The translations under genes were made by a program, and so were the position numbers. Source: Enterorhabdus sp. P55 (lineage in GTDB: Bacteria > Actinomycetota > Coriobacteriia > Coriobacteriales > Eggerthellaceae). Taken from it: DNA of 63,656 nucleotides. The notes below the pieces were generated by a model. It searched no databases. It saw only the letters and a program-made list of their open reading frames with translations, and was not told the origin of the DNA. Where the stretch lies: assembly GCF_009911695.1 (NCBI RefSeq), contig NZ_QWKK01000005.1, forward strand, positions 1 to 63,656. The letters run 5' to 3'. This document shows positions 60,293 through 63,656 of the stretch, piece after piece. Every line of letters starts with the position of its first letter. Within the stretch, counting starts at the first letter, position 1.

Positions 60293-61953
60293 CGCTCGGC
60301 TCCTGACTCAATCGCAACCGATGCTTTGGGGCGTCTCCCCCAAAGGCCCGACTTCCGACCGCTGCGCGTACGCCCACGCCGGCGGTCGGGCGCATCGGAA
60401 GCAGCCGACTCCGACGCCGGCGGCGCGACCCTGCGCCCCTTCCGGCCACGCAGGCCGCCGCCCGCCTCGCCATCTGGCAAAAGCCCGTCGAGCACGGAAG
60501 ACAGGCTCGCACATAGCTCATTGCGCTCAGCCGCGAGAGCCGCCGCCATCCCCGAGCCTAAGAGCTCCTCCACCGCCGTGCCGCCGTCGCGCAGCTCCGT
60601 GACAGGCGCTCCCTGCAGGGCGCAGGATACGTCAAGAGCGGTAAGGGGGGCGCCCTTGGCGCAGCGATTGAGCAGGAAGAGGAACGAGCCCGTGGCGATG
60701 CCGCAGCGCTCGCAGAGCTCGAGCGCATGGCGGCAGGCTCGCACCGACGAGGCTCGCTGGTCCACCAGGAAGAGCGTGCGCGCGCTGCGCTCGATGACGA
60801 CAGCCTGCGCCTCCGACCAGCTGGATCCTGTGTTGACGAAAACCACGTCGAAGCGTGTCGAGGCCGCCTCCATGAGGCACGGCAGCTGCCCTGCCAGCTC
60901 CTCCGCCCGCTCCGGGCGACGCGGGGCAGCCACGAGCGCCGGAACCCCCTCCCCGACCAGCGTGTCAAGGCGTCGCGGATCGGCCAGCACCTCGTCCACC
61001 GTAGGCGCGTCAGAGGCCCCGAGCAGATCCGCCGCGTCTCCGAACTGGAGATCCCCGTCAACCAGAAGCACGCGCAGCCCTCGCGCCGCGGCCAGGCAAG
61101 CGCTCAAGACGGCGACGGCGCTCTTCCCGGCACCTCCGCTACCGCTCACCACGGACACCACATAGGCCGGCGCCTTCGCGGCGCAAGACTCTACGGCCAC
61201 AGCGTGGGACGGAGACGCTGCCGCAATCGCGGGAGCGACGGGCGGCTCCGGTCTCCGAGACCCTCCGACAGCCACCGGAGGCAGCGGCGCGGTATCGGCC
61301 GCCGACAACGCGGTTGGCGAAGAGGGCGCAGGCGGCGGCTCCGGCACAGGAGGTCGAGAGGCCCCCAGCGGCTCTGCCGCGGGTGCCTGCGGGGCGTCCG
61401 CCATCCTCGCAAGCGCAGGCGACGACTCCGGAGCAGGCTCCTCCCCCAGGAGTTCCGGCTCCCGGGGAAGCTCGTCTATCCCCGGCAAGGGCCGGCGGAC
61501 GCTGACCGTCGGCGGGGTCTCGCCGGAAAGATCATCTGGCCGGGTGGACGCCTCGGCCGCGCGTAGGGCCGCTGCGCGCGCTGCCGCCCCCAAACGGCGC
61601 CTCTCTTCGTGGGCGACACGCCGCGCCAGTCCCTCAGGCGAGAGCATCCCCGTGATTCCCGCAGCCTGGGCACGGCTGATAGCCGACCCGCTAAGGCTCT
61701 CGGACACGAGGTAAATGGGGATGGAGGGGGCATCTCGTCGCAGGGCCGCCGCCAGGTTGACGGCGTCCATCTGATCGCTTGAGGCAACCCAAGCCTCCTC
61801 AACGGGGTCGCCTTGGCTCAGGCGATCGCGCGCCGCAGCTGCGTTCGAGAACGCCTCCAGCCAGGTTCGACGCGACCACGCCCTCCCATCTAGCCCCAGG
61901 GAAGGGGGATCGGCGAGCGACGCGCTGTCAGCGCATAGCAGTATGGTACCCAT
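60289..61953 (-). CDS. tadZ: TadZ/CpaE-like ATPase
   Basis: 554 residues. An N-terminal receiver-like domain (residues 1-130), a Pro/Ala-rich linker (about 150-260), then a ParA/MinD-type domain with the deviant Walker A SGSGGAGKSAVAV and LLVDGDLQFGDAADLLG. CpaE/TadZ proteins place the Tad machine in the cell. The C-terminus is basic and Arg/Ser-rich. ATG 61953 has AAAGGA 7 bases before; a start at 61986 is less likely. Confidence 0.88.
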   Translation of the reverse strand: MGTILLCADSASLADPPSLGLDGRAWSRRTWLEAFSNAAAARDRLSQGDPVEEAWVASSDQMDAVNLAAALRRDAPSIPIYLVSESLSGSAISRAQAAGITGMLSPEGLARRVAHEERRRLGAAARAAALRAAEASTRPDDLSGETPPTVSVRRPLPGIDELPREPELLGEEPAPESSPALARMADAPQAPAAEPLGASRPPVPEPPPAPSSPTALSAADTAPLPPVAVGGSRRPEPPVAPAIAAASPSHAVAVESCAAKAPAYVVSVVSGSGGAGKSAVAVLSACLAAARGLRVLLVDGDLQFGDAADLLGASDAPTVDEVLADPRRLDTLVGEGVPALVAAPRRPERAEELAGQLPCLMEAASTRFDVVFVNTGSSWSEAQAVVIERSARTLFLVDQRASSVRACRHALELCERCGIATGSFLFLLNRCAKGAPLTALDVSCALQGAPVTELRDGGTAVEELLGSGMAAALAAERNELCASLSSVLDGLLPDGEAGGGLRGRKGRRVAPPASESAASDAPDRRRGRTRSGRKSGLWGRRPKASVAIESGAER

Positions 61954-61988
61954 GGCAGTCCTTTCCGCCGGCCGAAGCCGGCTCATCT

Positions 61989-62654
61989 CTAGGCCTCGGC
62001 CCTGACGGGGCCCTTAACATCCGTGGGAAGCACGAAGTAGATCTCGAGGCTCTGGGCCGCCGACACCAGCTCCTGCACCGCCGAGGGCGCGACTGCGAGC
62101 GTCACCCACTCCACCGCGCCTGACGCGAGCGCCCCCGACGTGTCGGTGCTCGTAGCCACGACTAACGCGCGCGGAACGATCAACTCGGTAGCGCTTGCGC
62201 CCGTGGCGTAGACGTCAGCGCGCATCCCCGCCTGTAAGGCTCCGCCCACCGCCTGCACCTCGCGCGCGGGAACGCTCACGGCAGCAAGCCCCTCGGGGAT
62301 ATCCAGGGTCGGCGTCAGCCCTGCGCCAATGCGGCGAACCGTGAGCGCCTCTCCCTTCAAGATGGCTGCAGAGGCCTGCTTGCCCACCACCTCCCCGCGC
62401 GCAGTGACCACGCCGTCTGGCAGCAGGTCGGCCACCCACATCCCCATCGTCACCGCCCCCTCGTCGATGGTCTCGCCGGGCGCAATGTCGCGTCGGGCCA
62501 CGCACACCTCCAGCTGATCGCCGCCATAGCGAGCCAGCGCCTCGGCCCGAGCGGCCTCAGCCTGGTCGCTCACCTGCACGAGAAACGCGCCCGTGCAGAT
62601 TGCGCAGCCTGCAGCGCAGGCGATGCCCATGGCCAGGGATCGACTTCGCTTCAT
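61989..62654 (-). CDS. cpaB: CpaB/RcpC-like pilus assembly protein
   Basis: 221 residues. One N-terminal membrane helix, then an SAF domain (LEVCVARRDIAPGETIDEGAV) and an RcpC-type region (AVSVPAREVQAVGGALQAGMRADVYAT). In Gram-negatives CpaB works with a secretin; here, as in other Gram-positive Tad loci, no secretin is present. First gene of the Tad operon; GGAGG is 5 bases before the ATG. Confidence 0.88.
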   Translation of the reverse strand: MKRSRSLAMGIACAAGCAICTGAFLVQVSDQAEAARAEALARYGGDQLEVCVARRDIAPGETIDEGAVTMGMWVADLLPDGVVTARGEVVGKQASAAILKGEALTVRRIGAGLTPTLDIPEGLAAVSVPAREVQAVGGALQAGMRADVYATGASATELIVPRALVVATSTDTSGALASGAVEWVTLAVAPSAVQELVSAAQSLEIYFVLPTDVKGPVRAEA

Positions 62655-63157
62655 AGAACCTCCGTCCTCTCAATGGAAGCGCCATCATGAGCGCCCCCGC
62701 CGACACGTGGTCGGAAAACGGGCGACGGGGCGGGGGCGGGGAAGCGGAAGCCGGGAGGTTCGCACGCGAAGCGCGCGCGGGCGCAGGGAGTTGCCCCTGC
62801 GGCGCGAAGGGCGGCCAGGACGGCGCCCCGTCGCCTCGCGAGCGACACGAGAGCGCGCCCTGGGAGATGCTGAGAGGACGGCACGGGGGGAGACGGACCG
62901 CACGCGAGCGCCGAGAGAGCACGGAAGGGCGGCATCGCACTCGCTGAGGGAGGGGGCGGCCCGACGAGTGGGGCCCTCTGGGATACGCGGCGGGCACGCC
63001 ACGAATGGCTATCTGCCCAAGACCCAACCGGGCCTCGAATCCGCCTGCCAAAACCTGCCGAGGAAAACCCTTGACGAAACTCCCCGACGCGCCTCACCGG
63101 ACACTCGTCTGCCAAGTTCTGCCAGGAAGCTATCCGTCCACAGAGAGCCATAGAAAA
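62655..63157. other. Intergenic region before the Tad operon
   Basis: About 500 bases with no supportable gene. The part next to cpaB is purine-rich on the plus strand. Between 63040 and 63135 two similar strings occur (CTGCCAAAACCTGCCGAGG and CTGCCAAGTTCTGCCAGG), an imperfect direct repeat. No clear promoter was identified for cpaB. Confidence 0.4.
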
Positions 63158-63182
63158 GAAAAACCCCATTTGAAATGGGGCT
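63158..63182 (-). terminator. Terminator after tRNA-Val
   Basis: Minus-strand CCCCATT-TCA-AATGGGG followed by TTTTTCTTTTC, a textbook intrinsic terminator 15 bases beyond the tRNA. Confidence 0.9.
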
Positions 63183-63196
63183 TTCTCTTTTTTCTA

Positions 63197-63271
63197 TGGT
63201 GGTCGCGGAGGGATTTGAACCCCCGACCTTGTGCTTGTAAGGCACCTGCGCTCCCGCTGCGCCACGCGACC
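63197..63271 (-). tRNA. tRNA-Val (anticodon UAC)
   Basis: 75 nt with encoded CCA. Acceptor GGTCGCG pairs with CGCGACC; anticodon stem GTGC/GCAC encloses CTTACAA, giving TAC; T arm GGGGGTTCAAATCCC. Confidence 0.96.
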
Positions 63272-63656
63272 GTCACGTTAAGAGGAGCGCTGCTTCATGG
63301 CGGCTCCTCGCGTTTCGGTATTTTCCCACAGATGCCCCGCGGGGGCAATCTTAACGATGGTTGCCGGCCCGATCGCCCCTGAGAAGCTTGGACTGCCCCT
63401 TGAGGTCGCGGGCCTTCTTGGCGGTGGAGGCGAGGTCGGCGAGGAAGATCCAGCGTTCGAGTCGCACCGGCGGCAGAGCGCGGGGACACGGGGGATGCGG
63501 CAAGCGCCGGGGGGCGGGGATGTGACGGGGCGGGATGCGGGACGCGGGCGGGATAAGGGACGAGACGGGAGCGCGGGCGCGGCGGGGCGCGAGACGCACG
63601 GGCGCGGCGGCGAGACGGGGGCGTGGCGGCGCGGGCGCGGCGGCTAGGCGGGAGCG
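63272..63656. other. Right-end region without a supportable gene
   Basis: The last 150 bases are a G-rich low-complexity series of GCGGGA/GCGGGC units on the plus strand. A minus-strand frame stays open from the window edge to 63351 and ends WIFLADLASTAKKARDLKGQ plus 16 residues; it could be the end of a gene starting outside, but most of it is Pro/Arg low complexity. Confidence 0.3.

Noticed and set aside
58352-61165. 937-codon plus-strand open frame
   Set aside because: Antisense to tadB, tadA and tadZ; Arg/Pro/Ser/Ala-rich with no domain.
63297-63647. 116-codon plus-strand frame at the right end
   Set aside because: Gly/Arg-rich translation of a G-rich repeat, no domain or ribosome site.

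Overview
The window is GC-rich and densely coded, mostly on the minus strand. The content fits an anaerobic actinobacterium of the class Coriobacteriia, probably Eggerthellaceae. The reasons are a selenocysteine formate hydrogenlyase, a DMSO-reductase-family enzyme with its own ferredoxin subunit and carboxylate transporters, Gram-positive style Tad pili without a secretin, and TACAAT-type -10 boxes. This assignment is inferred from gene content only.

Layout: 1-2.6 kb holds dnaX (cut by the window edge), a DedA-family membrane protein and the SRP RNA. 3.0-17.9 kb is one long minus-strand cluster for formate-dependent hydrogen metabolism: hydN, fdhF (read through an in-frame UGA as selenocysteine), hyfA, hyfB, hyfC, hyfE, hyfF, the large hydrogenase subunit, the ferredoxin and small subunits, hycH, the maturation protease hycI, a formate channel and fdhD. 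18.1-21.6 kb carries a RelB-like protein fused to a degenerate PIN domain, aspS and an intact VapBC pair. 22.1-33.5 kb carries hisS, a large TPR protein, a NifX-like protein, leuB, leuD, leuC, a peptidoglycan-binding protein, a polyprenyl synthase and tRNA-Leu. A possible type I toxin-antitoxin locus sits between leuD and leuB.

33.6-43.5 kb has a Ppx/GppA phosphatase, a DivIC/FtsB-like protein, two zinc-ribbon microproteins, a LysR gene broken at a C9G8 tract, two DASS/SLC13 transporters, a ferredoxin and a molybdopterin oxidoreductase. 43.7-48.7 kb is a ferrous iron island: a DtxR/MntR-like regulator, a FeoB-associated Cys-rich protein, feoB and two feoA genes with matching operator-like 15-mers and two perfect parS sites. 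48.8-52.9 kb has an SGNH hydrolase, thrC, a ModE-like regulator, a zinc-ribbon protein and a DUF192 protein. 52.9-62.7 kb is a Tad/Flp pilus operon. tRNA-Val lies near the right end.

How the genes work together: FocA moves formate and FdhF oxidises it. HydN/HyfA-type ferredoxins pass electrons to the group 4 [NiFe] hydrogenase on a membrane arm built from HyfB, HyfC, HyfE and HyfF. HycH and HycI mature the large subunit and FdhD supplies sulfur for the molybdenum site. The strongest unexplained signals are the 46-codon ORF with a plus-strand small RNA at 29.0-29.3 kb, the phase-variable-looking LysR gene beside an orphan molybdoenzyme cluster, the RelB/dead-PIN fusion behind a terminator in its leader, and a family of 171-177 bp inverted-repeat elements.
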